Shown: one piece after another, positions 31,688 to 40,790 of the stretch
How the letters are laid out: each line of letters opens with the position of its first letter
How positions within the stretch are numbered: the first letter of the stretch is position 1
Assembly: GCF_029269835.1 (NCBI RefSeq)
Contig: NZ_JARJBB010000006.1
Location: 310,001 to 374,000, forward strand
DNA length: 64,000 nt
Direction: 5' to 3'
Source: Streptomyces tropicalis
GTDB lineage: Bacteria > Actinomycetota > Actinomycetes > Streptomycetales > Streptomycetaceae
Program-made: the position numbers and the translations under genes
Notes under the pieces: model-generated
Databases searched by the model: none
What the model was told of the DNA's origin: nothing
What the model saw: only the letters and a program-made list of their open reading frames with translations

Positions 31688-34249
31688 CTACCAAGGTTCA
31701 GCCGTCGGCGTGCCGTCCGGGTCGAGGCCATACGGCCACGGGTCATCGAACTCTTCGCGTCTTGCTCTCGCCTTCGATAGCGCACGTACGGCAGCTCCGT
31801 CCCCGGCATTAGCAGCCTGTAGCGCAATCTCCTCAGCACCAGCGTGGTCACCCATATCTTCTTTGAGTTCACTGAGTCGACACATGGCATACGTACTTCC
31901 CGCTTCAATTGCTCGCCAATAAAGAGACTCAGCTTCTTTAATATTTCCAGATTTTTTCATCAATCCAGCGAGGGGGGCCAACGGAGCATTATTGCCAGAG
32001 TCAAGCAACGTTCGATATAACGCTTCCGCCTCACCCAGCCTACCGTTATTCTCCCTATTGTTTGCGAATTCAATCAGGGCGTATGCATTTCCATCCCGCC
32101 CGGCACGTTCCAGCATCTCTTCGGCTTGATCCCGATTTTCCGACCCAAACAACAAATAGCGACACATGATGCCGTAGGTGTCACCACTGCGACTAGCATC
32201 CGCTACAGCTTCGGAAAATCCTTCATAATCCCCTACATCTCCCTTCTCTTCGATCCTGGAAACCGGCTGCGTCATCTCTTTCTTTGAGCGCCACGACCCC
32301 ACAGACGAGTACTGCGCTCCCGTTACTCTATCCAGACGTCCTATCGTTGCGCGTGCAGCCTGACGGACCATGAGACAGATCGAACGAGTCAACAGGGAGA
32401 CGGCCTCGGCAGCATCTCCTCCCCTGTTGGATATAATGCGCCCTAGACATCCCAGAGCTTCCGTGTCCCCCAAATATACGGCTTTCCGGTACAACCTTTC
32501 CGCCGCTTCCACCTCTCCCGACATCTCACACATTTCGGCGAGACGGCATGCGGACTCACCGTTACCAGCTTCGAAGGCTCTCCGATACCACTCCTCGGCA
32601 CCTTCTCTATCTCCGACGCTTTCACGAAAATATCCCAACCCGTTCATGGCGAAAGCATTTCCCATTTCAGCTGACCGTCGATACAGGGGTTCAGCCAGTT
32701 CGGGATGCTCTTCCATCCATATATCAGCCAGCTCAGCCAACGCTGAGGCATCTCCTTGTTCCGCGACTCGCCTGGTTAAACGATGAGCCCAGTAAAGTCG
32801 ATACCGATCATGAGCAGCTTCAGCTATATTTGCGAGCTCCATGGAATCTGTTAGATGCTCATGAGCTGCCTCCCAGAAGGAGGTTGGCGGGCAAAATTGG
32901 CCACGCTCAAATCTTCCTAACTGCTCGAGCGAGTCGGCCAGTCGGTATTTATAGGCGCCAATCTCGTTTACTCGATGCGACTGATGCAATGGAGACGAGC
33001 CGCGAGGACGAACGAGCGTCAGGGGCGCCAAATTTCCATGGACTGGCCTACTGGATTCCCGAAAGGCTTCCTCAAGCCAATTGGGACCAAAGATTGCATA
33101 TTCAGAATCCGCGAGATAGTCTCCTATTGCATGAACAAGGAAATTCCCCGCTACATGGCTCCCGATGCCAAAGCGGCGTCCATCCATGGCCGCCTGGATT
33201 AGTGACCGGGCGGCGGGAGCGGTCATTTTGTATCGCTCGGACAAGGCGGGAGCGCCTGCTAGATATTGAGTCAGGCGTCCGTCTTGTGCTTGTTTCAGCG
33301 CTTGAGTCAGTTGCGGGTCGCCTGCGCTTGCCATGAGCCTGGCTTCTCTAATTGCCACTGCATCAAAACTGTCGGGAAGCGAGATCAAGCGTCCCGCCAA
33401 GAGTTCCCTCGTTTGTGGGTGCGCATCTGGCCTTCCCGGTGCGGGAAGAGCCGTGTAGTCAGTCGCGTAGTTATTCCACAACGTACCTAAAATAAGGATG
33501 GGGCTGGCCTGTCGGTTAACTAGGAGGGATCGAAGAGCAGCCGCGATACGCTCCCCCACCCCCTGGCCGGCACCAAGGTAATGCTGGGCTTCGTTTAGCC
33601 ACACCACAGTGCGCGGCGCCAGTCGCTGGAGATCGTTCAAGGCGGCTTCAGCTCGTGTGGGGTCGAAAGGGTGCCAGAGGCGCCATCCTCGTGGCACTAG
33701 AGGTTGAATCGCCTCCCAACAGGCGCGGGTCTTCCCTGTCGAGGACGGCCCGACCAGCACGACCATCCCGCTTTGGCCGTCGGCTGCCGCCGTAACAAGG
33801 TCATCCAGTTCTCGATCGTGGTGTCGGCGTACATAGCCAGGCAGCCGGCGAGCCTGCACGCCCTCCAGTCCGGTCATGCCTGGCACGACATCGATGGCAG
33901 GATGAACTTCAAGGTCGTGGGGGTCAAAGTCAACGATTGGCCGCCCAATGCCCGCAGACGGGGAGGTCGCGCTCTCACCTGAAAACTCGTGTTGAACGCC
34001 AGCAGCCGTTGTCCGGAGCTTCAGGAGAACCTGCACGTCGAGGTGAAGTGCTCGGGCAAGCGCGCCAACGGTTCGGGCAGAGGGAGCAGGAGCGGACGTG
34101 TTGAACGCCTCGCTGACAGCAGTCCGTCCCAACCCCGAGCGCCGTGCAAGGGCAGTCTTCGTCATGCCCCGTTCCGCCAGCCCGCACTCCAGACGGGCAC
34201 GTAGTTCAGCCAGGGCCGCCTCAGGCGACGACTCATCATCCATGGCCAT
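31688..34249 (-). CDS. XRE-STAND NTPase-TPR protein, element cargo
   Basis: The 853-aa protein has an N-terminal XRE helix-turn-helix (MTKTALARRSGLGRTAVSEAF, about residues 26-46) and a P-loop module with Walker A GPSSTGKT near 166 and Walker B VVWLNEAQHYL near 217. The long C-terminal solenoid (about 470-840) holds Sel1/TPR-like repeats such as AEPLYRRSAEMGNAFAMNGLG and AEWYRRAFEAGN-type units. This layout (sensor repeats plus STAND ATPase) is shared with signal-transducing and antiviral NTPases. GC is plainly lower than in neighbouring genes, a sign of separate origin. ATG 34249 has a GGGGG site. Confidence 0.78.
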   Translation of the reverse strand: MAMDDESSPEAALAELRARLECGLAERGMTKTALARRSGLGRTAVSEAFNTSAPAPSARTVGALARALHLDVQVLLKLRTTAAGVQHEFSGESATSPSAGIGRPIVDFDPHDLEVHPAIDVVPGMTGLEGVQARRLPGYVRRHHDRELDDLVTAAADGQSGMVVLVGPSSTGKTRACWEAIQPLVPRGWRLWHPFDPTRAEAALNDLQRLAPRTVVWLNEAQHYLGAGQGVGERIAAALRSLLVNRQASPILILGTLWNNYATDYTALPAPGRPDAHPQTRELLAGRLISLPDSFDAVAIREARLMASAGDPQLTQALKQAQDGRLTQYLAGAPALSERYKMTAPAARSLIQAAMDGRRFGIGSHVAGNFLVHAIGDYLADSEYAIFGPNWLEEAFRESSRPVHGNLAPLTLVRPRGSSPLHQSHRVNEIGAYKYRLADSLEQLGRFERGQFCPPTSFWEAAHEHLTDSMELANIAEAAHDRYRLYWAHRLTRRVAEQGDASALAELADIWMEEHPELAEPLYRRSAEMGNAFAMNGLGYFRESVGDREGAEEWYRRAFEAGNGESACRLAEMCEMSGEVEAAERLYRKAVYLGDTEALGCLGRIISNRGGDAAEAVSLLTRSICLMVRQAARATIGRLDRVTGAQYSSVGSWRSKKEMTQPVSRIEEKGDVGDYEGFSEAVADASRSGDTYGIMCRYLLFGSENRDQAEEMLERAGRDGNAYALIEFANNRENNGRLGEAEALYRTLLDSGNNAPLAPLAGLMKKSGNIKEAESLYWRAIEAGSTYAMCRLSELKEDMGDHAGAEEIALQAANAGDGAAVRALSKARARREEFDDPWPYGLDPDGTPTAEPW

Positions 34250-34371
34250 GCCATCCCCCGTGGTCGTTCGCTCCTGTTCGTCTTCGACCAGTTCTACCGT
34301 CGCGGACCACAGCGAACAGCAGCTTGACGAGATTGAGCGGCACAGATTGACGCACTGATAGGAGATCGATC

Positions 34372-34575
34372 GTGTCTGACCACTCTGCTGCTGTTGTTCT
34401 GGGCTGCGCCGCGGCCGTGTTGCTCGCTGCACTTGTCGCGGTTGCTGCCGCGTTTTTTGCACGCCGAGATCGCGCCGCCTACCCCGCCGCCTGCTCGCGG
34501 GCAGCCGCAGCGTTCGGAGCGGCCCTGACGCTGGCCTGCAGTGTCACCACGGCGTTGACAGCCCTCAAACGATGA
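34372..34575 (+). CDS. Small two-span membrane protein at the right end
   Basis: The 67-aa product has two hydrophobic segments (about residues 6-29 and 43-62). GTG 34372 is preceded by an AGGAG site. It is divergent from the STAND gene, 122 bp apart. Similar tiny membrane proteins occur in Streptomyces elements; function unknown. If it works with the STAND protein it could be a membrane effector, which is speculation. Confidence 0.6.
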   Translation: MSDHSAAVVLGCAAAVLLAALVAVAAAFFARRDRAAYPAACSRAAAAFGAALTLACSVTTALTALKR

Positions 34576-34727
34576 TCACCGATCTCCGTTCGATGCCGGG
34601 CCGAGCACATCTAGCACAGGGTGGCGAGCCACACCTACGACCCTGAGGTGGTCCAACGTGAGAGGTGCAGGAGCCTCCGGACCCATTTGCGCAGATTCAG
34701 CGAAGCAACGCGTGCGCGCCGCCCGCC

Positions 34728-34747
34728 GGGAGCCAATCGGGGAGCCA
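34728..34747. repeat. Right integrase arm-type repeat pair
   Basis: GGGAGCCA (34728-34735) and GGGGAGCCA (34739-34747) repeat with the same 12-bp period and orientation as at the left end. An imperfect third copy, GGCGAGCCA, lies at 34623-34631. Confidence 0.6.
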
Positions 34748-34860
34748 ACCAAGACGTCCGACGACGAACCGCCCCGAACCGGCACGGACGGTCGCACTGT
34801 TCCGTCGCAGGTGAGTCACCGTGTCCCTCCCCCTCTTTCTGAGCCCCCGGTTAGTCCGAC

Positions 34861-34877
34861 CTTAACGCCGCCATAAG
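34861..34877. repeat. Candidate attR core
   Basis: CTTAACGCCGCCATAAG differs from attL only at base 13. Bases after it are taken to be chromosomal and before it element DNA. With the arm repeats inside, this defines the right boundary. Confidence 0.6.
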
Positions 34878-35157
34878 GATCTCCTCCGACCGCCTCCGGC
34901 AGGCGAATTCGCGGTTCCCGGGGGCTAGCTTGCTGATCGCCCCCCACGGGATCCGGCCCCGGAGCCGCCGCTCCGGAACCGGTTTCCCGGCCCCAGGACC
35001 GTACGAGGAGTTCCCCCGTGCCCGCCCCCTTGGCCCTGTTCGCCCCGGCCCCCCGGCGCGCGGAGGCCGGCGGGCGCCGGGGCCGGTGGCGGAGGGCGGG
35101 GTACCTCATGCGCGGGGTCTGCCCGGCGGCTCAGGCCGGGCAGGCCCCGACCACCCG
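34878..35157. other. Chromosomal intergenic region right of attR
   Basis: There is no firm gene. A GTG at 35018 with an AGGAG site 7 bp upstream opens a short Pro/Arg-rich frame that runs into the antisense of the lipase 3' end, so it is probably a relic or leader. The mobile element may have separated this stretch from its former upstream promoter DNA. Confidence 0.35.
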
Positions 35158-36018
35158 TCAGCTGAGCGCCGACGCGCAGGTGGTGGCGGTGGCGTGGGCC
35201 GGGTCGAGGGCGTCGGCCACCTCGTGGAAGGCGATGCGGTCGAACAGCCCGATCGCCACGTGCTCGGACAGGTCAAGCGGGCAGAGGTCCTGCAGCAGGA
35301 CGTTGTGCACGTCGGAGCCGCTCAGGTACTGACTGCGCCAGGGCGTGGCCACCTCGTCGTACCGGGTGGCGATGACGGTGTAGTGGACTCCGGGCACGGT
35401 GTCGCCGCCCGCGTTGAGCCTGGTGAGGAAGGCGGATCCGGCGACCTGGTCGGCGAGTCCGGGCGTCGCCGCGGAGATCAGGTCCGCGGCGCCGGGGAAG
35501 TAGGGCAGCAGCTTGGTCAGGCCGCTGAGGGTGGTGCCGTGGTTGTCGGGTGCGAGGCCGACGAGCGCATTGACCTTGCCGGCTCCGCCGAGGAACTTGA
35601 GGTAGTAGCGGGGCATCATGCCGCCCTGCGAGTGCCCGACGAGGTCGGCCCGGCCTGCGCCGGTGGCGGCGAGGACCCGGTCGACGTAGTCGGACAGCTG
35701 CTGGGCGGACGCGTCGATGGGCCCGAGGCCGTGGAAGAGGGGGACGCCGGGCAACTGGCCGTAGTCGAGGGAGAAGACGCAGTACCCGCGGCTCTTCAGG
35801 TACGGCGCGAGGGCCAGCCAGTTGTCGACGGAGTTGCCGAGGGTGCCGTGGACGAGGACGACAGGGCGGGGGTGCGCGGCGGAGGGCTTGCAGGAGAAGT
35901 CGTTCCAGCCGCTGGTCGGGGCGTCGTCGGCGGTGGCGGTGGCCGCGGGGACGGTGGCGAGGGCGGCGGCGAGGGCCAGGGCGGCCAGGGGTCTGAGGGC
36001 GCGCTTCCAGGGCAGCAT
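35158..36018 (-). CDS. Secreted class 2 (LipA-type) lipase
   Basis: The 286-aa protein has a signal peptide (about residues 1-30), VVLVHGTLGNSVDNW as the oxyanion region (residues 53-67), and nucleophile Ser130 in GHSQGG. A late SGSDVHNVLLQDLCPLDLSEHVA stretch provides a His candidate. It hydrolyses triacylglycerols or esters outside the cell. ATG 36018 follows a GGAGAT site. The right-hand chromosomal order (lipase, dnaE2 and further) recalls the S. coelicolor region around SCO1735. Confidence 0.9.
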   Translation of the reverse strand: MLPWKRALRPLAALALAAALATVPAATATADDAPTSGWNDFSCKPSAAHPRPVVLVHGTLGNSVDNWLALAPYLKSRGYCVFSLDYGQLPGVPLFHGLGPIDASAQQLSDYVDRVLAATGAGRADLVGHSQGGMMPRYYLKFLGGAGKVNALVGLAPDNHGTTLSGLTKLLPYFPGAADLISAATPGLADQVAGSAFLTRLNAGGDTVPGVHYTVIATRYDEVATPWRSQYLSGSDVHNVLLQDLCPLDLSEHVAIGLFDRIAFHEVADALDPAHATATTCASALS

Positions 36019-36092
36019 CGGGTGATCTCCTTGCGGCTCAAGGGAGTTGTGGGGGACTACGCCCTGTGATCCGGATCACGAGGATGCTGTTC

Positions 36093-36114
36093 ACTCGTCA
36101 AGTTACGGACGAGT
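36093..36114. promoter_or_regulatory. Candidate operator upstream of the lipase gene
   Basis: A perfect inverted repeat, ACTCGTC and GACGAGT around AAGTTACG, lies 75 bp before the lipase start. AAGTTACG recurs at 36127-36134, 27 bp away. Such spaced repeats suggest a regulator site controlling secreted-lipase expression. Confidence 0.5.
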
Positions 36115-36380
36115 AGGCGACGTGTGAAGTTACGCGTCAGTAAAAACTTCCGGCTGTTCACCGCACCGTCGCACGCTCTTTGACGAACCCTCACCAGGCG
36201 GACTGTTCCGGACCCTACGGCGCGAGACCCGCCAAACCCTCCCGCAACACCCGCACCTCCTCCTCCCCGATGCGTGCGGCCCACACCCGCGCACCGCCCC
36301 AACCGGCCCAGCGACGGCGGGAATCGGACGGCCGTCCGGCAGCGCCCCCACGGCCCGGGAGGCTGTGGAACGATGCCGTG

Positions 36381-37013
36381 ATGATCAGGAGTTCGCCCGT
36401 GCCTCCCGTCGTTCCCGCGGGCCGGATGGCCCGCGCCGAACAGCCGGTTCTTGACCTTCCCGGCGGCCTGGAGCTGCGTCCGTGGCACCCCGGCGACGCC
36501 GGGGTCCTGGTGGCCGCCGCCCGGGATCCGGCGATCGCGCACTGGAACCGGCTGCACGTGGGATCGCCGGAGGAGGGGCGGAAACGGATCGAGCGCATGC
36601 ACGAGCGCTGGCGGGGCGAGCGGAGCGCGATCTGGGCGATGGCCCGGCCCGGCGGGGGCGAGGCCCTGGGGCTGATCGGCTGGGGTGACATCGACCTCCA
36701 CAACGGCGACGCCGAGATCGTCTACTGGGTGACGGCCGCGGCGCGTGGCGCCGGGGTCGCCGTCGAGGCCACCCGGCGGGTCGTCCGGTGGGCACTGGAC
36801 GATCTCGGCCTGCACCGGCTGCGGCTGTGCCACGCGGTGGAGAACGAGGCGTCGTGCCGGGTGGCGGTCAAGGCCGGGTTCTCCTACGAGGGGACCCTGC
36901 GCAGCGCGCTGCTGCACGGCGACGGCTGGCACGACGAGCACCTGCACGCCCTGGTCGAGGGCGACCCGGCGGACACCGCCGCCGGGGACGCCGGGGCGTC
37001 CGGCCCGGTCTGA
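36381..37013 (+). CDS. RimJ-like GNAT acetyltransferase
   Basis: The 210-aa protein has a GNAT core (about residues 25-185): LELRPWHPGDAGVLVAAARD start, IVYWVTAAARGAGVAVEATRRVVRWAL as the acetyl-CoA region, and RLCHAVENEASCRVAVKAGFSYEG near the end. This is the RimJ/RimL-type subgroup that acetylates N-termini or small molecules. ATG 36381 or the adjacent GTG 36378 can start it. Target unknown. Confidence 0.85.
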   Translation: MIRSSPVPPVVPAGRMARAEQPVLDLPGGLELRPWHPGDAGVLVAAARDPAIAHWNRLHVGSPEEGRKRIERMHERWRGERSAIWAMARPGGGEALGLIGWGDIDLHNGDAEIVYWVTAAARGAGVAVEATRRVVRWALDDLGLHRLRLCHAVENEASCRVAVKAGFSYEGTLRSALLHGDGWHDEHLHALVEGDPADTAAGDAGASGPV

Positions 37014-37064
37014 GCGACCCGGACGGACGGCGCCGCCGGACGGCAGCGGCGCCGGACCCGGGCG

Positions 37065-40000
37065 TCAGCCCGCGCTCCCCGGGCTCCGGTGCCAGAGCTT
37101 GCGGCCGGTCGTAGGGCCCTCGCCCGCGGGGCGCAGGTCCGCCCACGGGTGCATCTCGTAACCGGTGGACATGCGGATGCGGCGGCCGTCCTCCGTCGCG
37201 TCCCGGGGTGCGGCGTCCGTCCGCGCCAGCCGCGCCGCCACCGCGCCGAGCCCGCCCTCGGCGCGCAGCCCGGCCAGTTCGGCGAGGTCCCAGGCGGCGG
37301 CGCCCACCACGCTGAGGCTGCGCGGGCCGCGCCGCTGCACCACCCCGCGCACCAGCAGCAGCCAGGAGTGGAAGACGGTGTGGGCGCAGACGTCGTGGGA
37401 GTCGTCGAAGAAGGCCAGGTCGACCAGGCCGGTGCCGTCGTCGAGCGTGCTGAAGATGACGCGCTTGCCGGAGCGGATCGGCGGGGTCTGGGTGGCCGCC
37501 TTGGCGCCCGCGACGAGCACCGTCTCGCCGTGCCGTGCCTCGCGCAGCCGTCGCGCCGGCACCACGCCGAGCTCGGCGAGGAAGGCGCGGTGGTCGTCCA
37601 TCAGGTTGCGTGAGGTGTCCATGGACAGCACGCCCAGTTCGGCGCTGAGCCGCTCCGCGTCGGACAGGTCGGGCAGCCCGGCGGGCGCGGTGCTCCGCCC
37701 GCCCGCCAGGGGGAGCTGGCCTCCGCCCCCGCCCCGGGCGCCCCGGTGCAGTTCGGTCAGGTGCAGTTGCAGGTCGCGGCGGTTGGCGCCGAACGCGTCC
37801 AGCGCGCCCACCTGTGCGAGCCGCCCGGCGACGGGCCGGCTGGGGCGGGCCCGCTCCCAGAAGTCGACCAGGGAGGCGTAGGGCTGCCCGTCCGCGATCC
37901 GGGCCGCCTCGGCCCCGCCGATGCCGTGCACGTCTGCGAGGGCCAGCCGCAGCCCCCACTCCCGACTCTCGGACACCAGTTCGATACGATGGATGACGCC
38001 CGACCGGTTCACGTCGAGCGGCAGGATCGGCACCCCGCGCCGCCGCGCGTCCGCCAGCAGCAGCCGCTTGGGGTACATGCCCGGGTCGTGGGTGAGCAGC
38101 CCCGCGTAGAAGGCGGCCGGATGGTGGGCCTTCAGCCAGGCCGACTGGTACGTCGGCACCGCGAAGGCGACCGCGTGCGCCTTGCAGAAGCCGTAGGAGC
38201 CGAACGCCTCGACGATCTCCCAGGTCCGCCGGATCGTCTCGGCGTCGTAGCCGCGCGCCGCCGCGTGCTCGGCGAACCACACCCGGATGCGCCCCTGCGA
38301 CTCGGCGTCGGACAGCCCGCGCCGCACCCGGTCGGCCTCGTCCCGGCCGCAGCCGGTCATGATGTGCAGGATGTGGATGATCTGCTCGTGGAAGACGACG
38401 ACCCCGTAGGTCTCCCGCAGCGGCCCGTCCAGGTCCGGGTGGGGGCAGCGCACCGGCGCCCGCCCGTGCCGCGCCTCGATGAACGGCCGCACCATGTCGG
38501 CCGCGACCGGCCCGGGCCGGAACAGCGAGATGTCCACGACCAGGTCGTGGAAGTCGGCCGGCTGCAGCCGCCCGACCAGGTCCCGCTGGCCCGGGGACTC
38601 GATCTGGAAGCAGCCGAGCGTCTCGGTGGACCGGATGAGCCGGTACGTCTCCGGGTCTCCCGGCGGCAGCCGGTCCAGGTCGATCCGCTCCCCCGTGGTC
38701 CGCTCCACCTCGGCGACGGCGTGCGCCATCGCCGACTGCATCCGCACCCCCAGGACGTCCAGCTTCAGCAGCCCGAGGTCCTCCACGTCCTCCTTGTCGA
38801 ACTGGGACATGGGCAGGCCCTCGCCGCTGGTCGGCACGACCGGGGTGCGCGAGCGCAGGGAGCCGTCGGACAGGAGCACCCCGCAGGGGTGCATGGCGAT
38901 CCCGCGCGGGAGGGCGTCGAGGGCCTCGACCAGGTCCCAGAGGCGGCCGTGCCGGTCCTGCTCCCCCGCGAGCCCCCTGAGTTCGGGCAGCTCACCGAGG
39001 GCCGCACGGGCGTCGCGGGCGCGGATGTGCGGGAAGGACTTGGCGATGCGGTCGATCTCGGCGGGGTCCATGGACAGGGCGGCGCCGACGTCGCGGACGG
39101 CGTGGCGGACCCGGTACGTCTCCGGCATGGCGACCGTCGCGACCCGCTCGGTGCCGAACCGGCCGATGATCGCGCGGTACACCTCCAGGCGGCGCGCGGA
39201 CTCCACGTCGATGTCGATGTCGGGCAGGACCATACGGCGCCTGGACAGGAAGCGCTCCATCAGCAGCCCGTGCTCGACCGGGTCGGCGTGCGCGATGCCG
39301 AGGAGGTGGTTGACCAGGGAGCCCGCGCCTGAGCCGCGGGCGGCGACCCGGATGCCCATGCCCCGCACGTCGTCGACGACCTGGGCGACGGTCAGGAAGT
39401 AGGAGGCGAAGCCGTGGTGGGCGATGACGTCCAGTTCGTCGTGCATCCGCTCCCAGTAGGAGCGGCGGCCGGCATAGCCGCGCAGCACCATGCCCGCCGC
39501 GGCCCGGGAGGCGAGGGCGCGCTGCGCGGTGCGGCGGCCGGCGCCCACGAGGTGCGGCTCGGGGAAGTGGACGGAGCCCATGCCGAGATCGTCCTCGGGG
39601 TCGACCCGGCACGCGGCCGCGGTGTCCCGGGTCTGCTCCAGCAGGCGGTGTGCGGCGTCCCGGCGGAATCCGGCGGCCTCGACGATCCGCTCGGCGGTGT
39701 GCAGCATGGCGCCGGCGTCCTTCAGCCAGGCCTCACCGGAGTCCAGCGGCCCGGCCGGGTCGATCGGGACCAGCCGGCGGGCGGCGTCGAGGACGTCGGC
39801 GACCGGGCCCTGGCCGGGGTCGGCGTACCGGACGGCGTTGCTGAGCACCGGGCGCACGCCCTGCTCGGCGGCGAGGCCGACGGTGCGGGCGGCGAGCCGC
39901 AGGGAGCCGGGGCCGGTGCCGGTGCGGCCGTGCCAGACCGCCTCCAGCCGCAGGGCGTCGCCGTACACCTCGCGCCAGGCGGCGAGCAGCGCGACCGCCC

Positions 40001-40583
40001 GGTCGGGGCGCCCGGCGGCCAGGGCACGGCCCACGTCGGAGTCCGGGCCGAGCAGGACGGTCAGGCCGTCGGCGTGGAGGTCGGGCCGGGGCAGCACCGG
40101 GGCGTCCGAGGAGGGCGGACCGGAAAGCACTCCCCGGCCTTCCGTCCCCTCCCGGCCCTCCCGCTCCTCCCGTCCGGTCCCGGCCGGGAGCCGGGTGGCG
40201 TGGGCGGCGGTGACCAGGCGGCACAGGTCGGCCCAGCCGCGGGCGCCGTCCCGGGCGAGGAAGGTGACGCGGGCCGCCGACTCGTCGACGAAGGCACCGC
40301 CGCGCACGGGCGTCCGGCGCCGCTCCCGGCGCACCGGCGTGTCCGGCCCGCGGGGCCCCGGTCCGGCCACCGCCAGTTCCGCACCGAACAGCGGACGGAC
40401 ACCCGCCGCAGCGCAGGCCTTGGCGAAGCGGACCGTGCCGGCGAGGGTGTCGCGGTCGGTGAGCGCGAGGGCGTCCATGCCCCGTTCGGCGGCGCGCTCG
40501 GCCAGCCGCTCCGGATGCGATGCGCCGTAGCGCAGGGAGAACCCGGAGACGGTGCGCAGATGCGTGAAGCCCGGCACCCGCAC
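37065..40583 (-). CDS. dnaE2: Error-prone DNA polymerase III alpha subunit DnaE2 (ImuC)
   Basis: The 1172-aa protein has an N-terminal PHP domain (GFTHLRTVSGFSLRYGASHPERL, about residues 5-27), the polymerase core with PDIDIDVES (catalytic acid cluster), a helix-hairpin-helix region and an OB fold near the end (VLVAGAKAATQTPPIRSGKRVIFSTLDDGTG in outline). Length and the variant PHP motif fit DnaE2, used for damage-induced mutagenesis with ImuA/ImuB; those partners are not in this window. GTG 40583 sits only one base after a GGGAGG site, so GTG 40577 may be the true start. Confidence 0.92.
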   Translation of the reverse strand: MRVPGFTHLRTVSGFSLRYGASHPERLAERAAERGMDALALTDRDTLAGTVRFAKACAAAGVRPLFGAELAVAGPGPRGPDTPVRRERRRTPVRGGAFVDESAARVTFLARDGARGWADLCRLVTAAHATRLPAGTGREEREGREGTEGRGVLSGPPSSDAPVLPRPDLHADGLTVLLGPDSDVGRALAAGRPDRAVALLAAWREVYGDALRLEAVWHGRTGTGPGSLRLAARTVGLAAEQGVRPVLSNAVRYADPGQGPVADVLDAARRLVPIDPAGPLDSGEAWLKDAGAMLHTAERIVEAAGFRRDAAHRLLEQTRDTAAACRVDPEDDLGMGSVHFPEPHLVGAGRRTAQRALASRAAAGMVLRGYAGRRSYWERMHDELDVIAHHGFASYFLTVAQVVDDVRGMGIRVAARGSGAGSLVNHLLGIAHADPVEHGLLMERFLSRRRMVLPDIDIDVESARRLEVYRAIIGRFGTERVATVAMPETYRVRHAVRDVGAALSMDPAEIDRIAKSFPHIRARDARAALGELPELRGLAGEQDRHGRLWDLVEALDALPRGIAMHPCGVLLSDGSLRSRTPVVPTSGEGLPMSQFDKEDVEDLGLLKLDVLGVRMQSAMAHAVAEVERTTGERIDLDRLPPGDPETYRLIRSTETLGCFQIESPGQRDLVGRLQPADFHDLVVDISLFRPGPVAADMVRPFIEARHGRAPVRCPHPDLDGPLRETYGVVVFHEQIIHILHIMTGCGRDEADRVRRGLSDAESQGRIRVWFAEHAAARGYDAETIRRTWEIVEAFGSYGFCKAHAVAFAVPTYQSAWLKAHHPAAFYAGLLTHDPGMYPKRLLLADARRRGVPILPLDVNRSGVIHRIELVSESREWGLRLALADVHGIGGAEAARIADGQPYASLVDFWERARPSRPVAGRLAQVGALDAFGANRRDLQLHLTELHRGARGGGGGQLPLAGGRSTAPAGLPDLSDAERLSAELGVLSMDTSRNLMDDHRAFLAELGVVPARRLREARHGETVLVAGAKAATQTPPIRSGKRVIFSTLDDGTGLVDLAFFDDSHDVCAHTVFHSWLLLVRGVVQRRGPRSLSVVGAAAWDLAELAGLRAEGGLGAVAARLARTDAAPRDATEDGRRIRMSTGYEMHPWADLRPAGEGPTTGRKLWHRSPGSAG

Positions 40584-40736
40584 CTCCCGCGTGTGTGGAC
40601 CCTCACCGGCCCTCGAACATCAGTTCCTAACTCCCCCACCCCCACCATAGACCAATTTCCGAACATCTGTGCGATACCCGCGACGGCCCGTCCCACCTGC
40701 GCACATGCCCCAGCAGTGCGGCCGTCCGGGCATGCG

Positions 40737-40775
40737 GGAGGCCCCGCCCTCCGCCGGTGCGGGGGACGGGGCCTT
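40737..40775 (-). terminator. Imperfect GC hairpin downstream of the streptogrisin D-like gene
   Basis: AGGCCCCGCCC and GGGACGGGGCCT pair with a mismatch around a C/G-rich loop, about 20 bp past the protease stop. It is likely a terminator before dnaE2. Confidence 0.5.
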
Positions 40776-40790
40776 CGGGGCCGCCCGGGG

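Larger units (their letters stand above)
17151..34877. mobile_element. Integrated AICE, about 17.7 kb, primase-polymerase replication type
   Basis: The element is bounded by 17-bp core repeats. It contains integrase and excisionase at one end, a DUF3631/Prim-Pol/SSB replication module, a TraB/FtsK-like double-stranded DNA translocase, coupled spread-type membrane genes, and XRE, Nudix, HD and GntR regulatory/immunity genes. The order int-xis-rep-tra-spd-regulators is that of actinomycete integrative and conjugative elements such as pSAM2. Prim-Pol elements form a recognised subclass (RepPP). No tRNA gene was seen at either end, so insertion appears intergenic. Confidence 0.9.

Noticed and set aside
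35018..35332. 104-aa plus frame to the right of attR
   Set aside because: Has a ribosome-like site, but most of it is antisense to the lipase 3' end.
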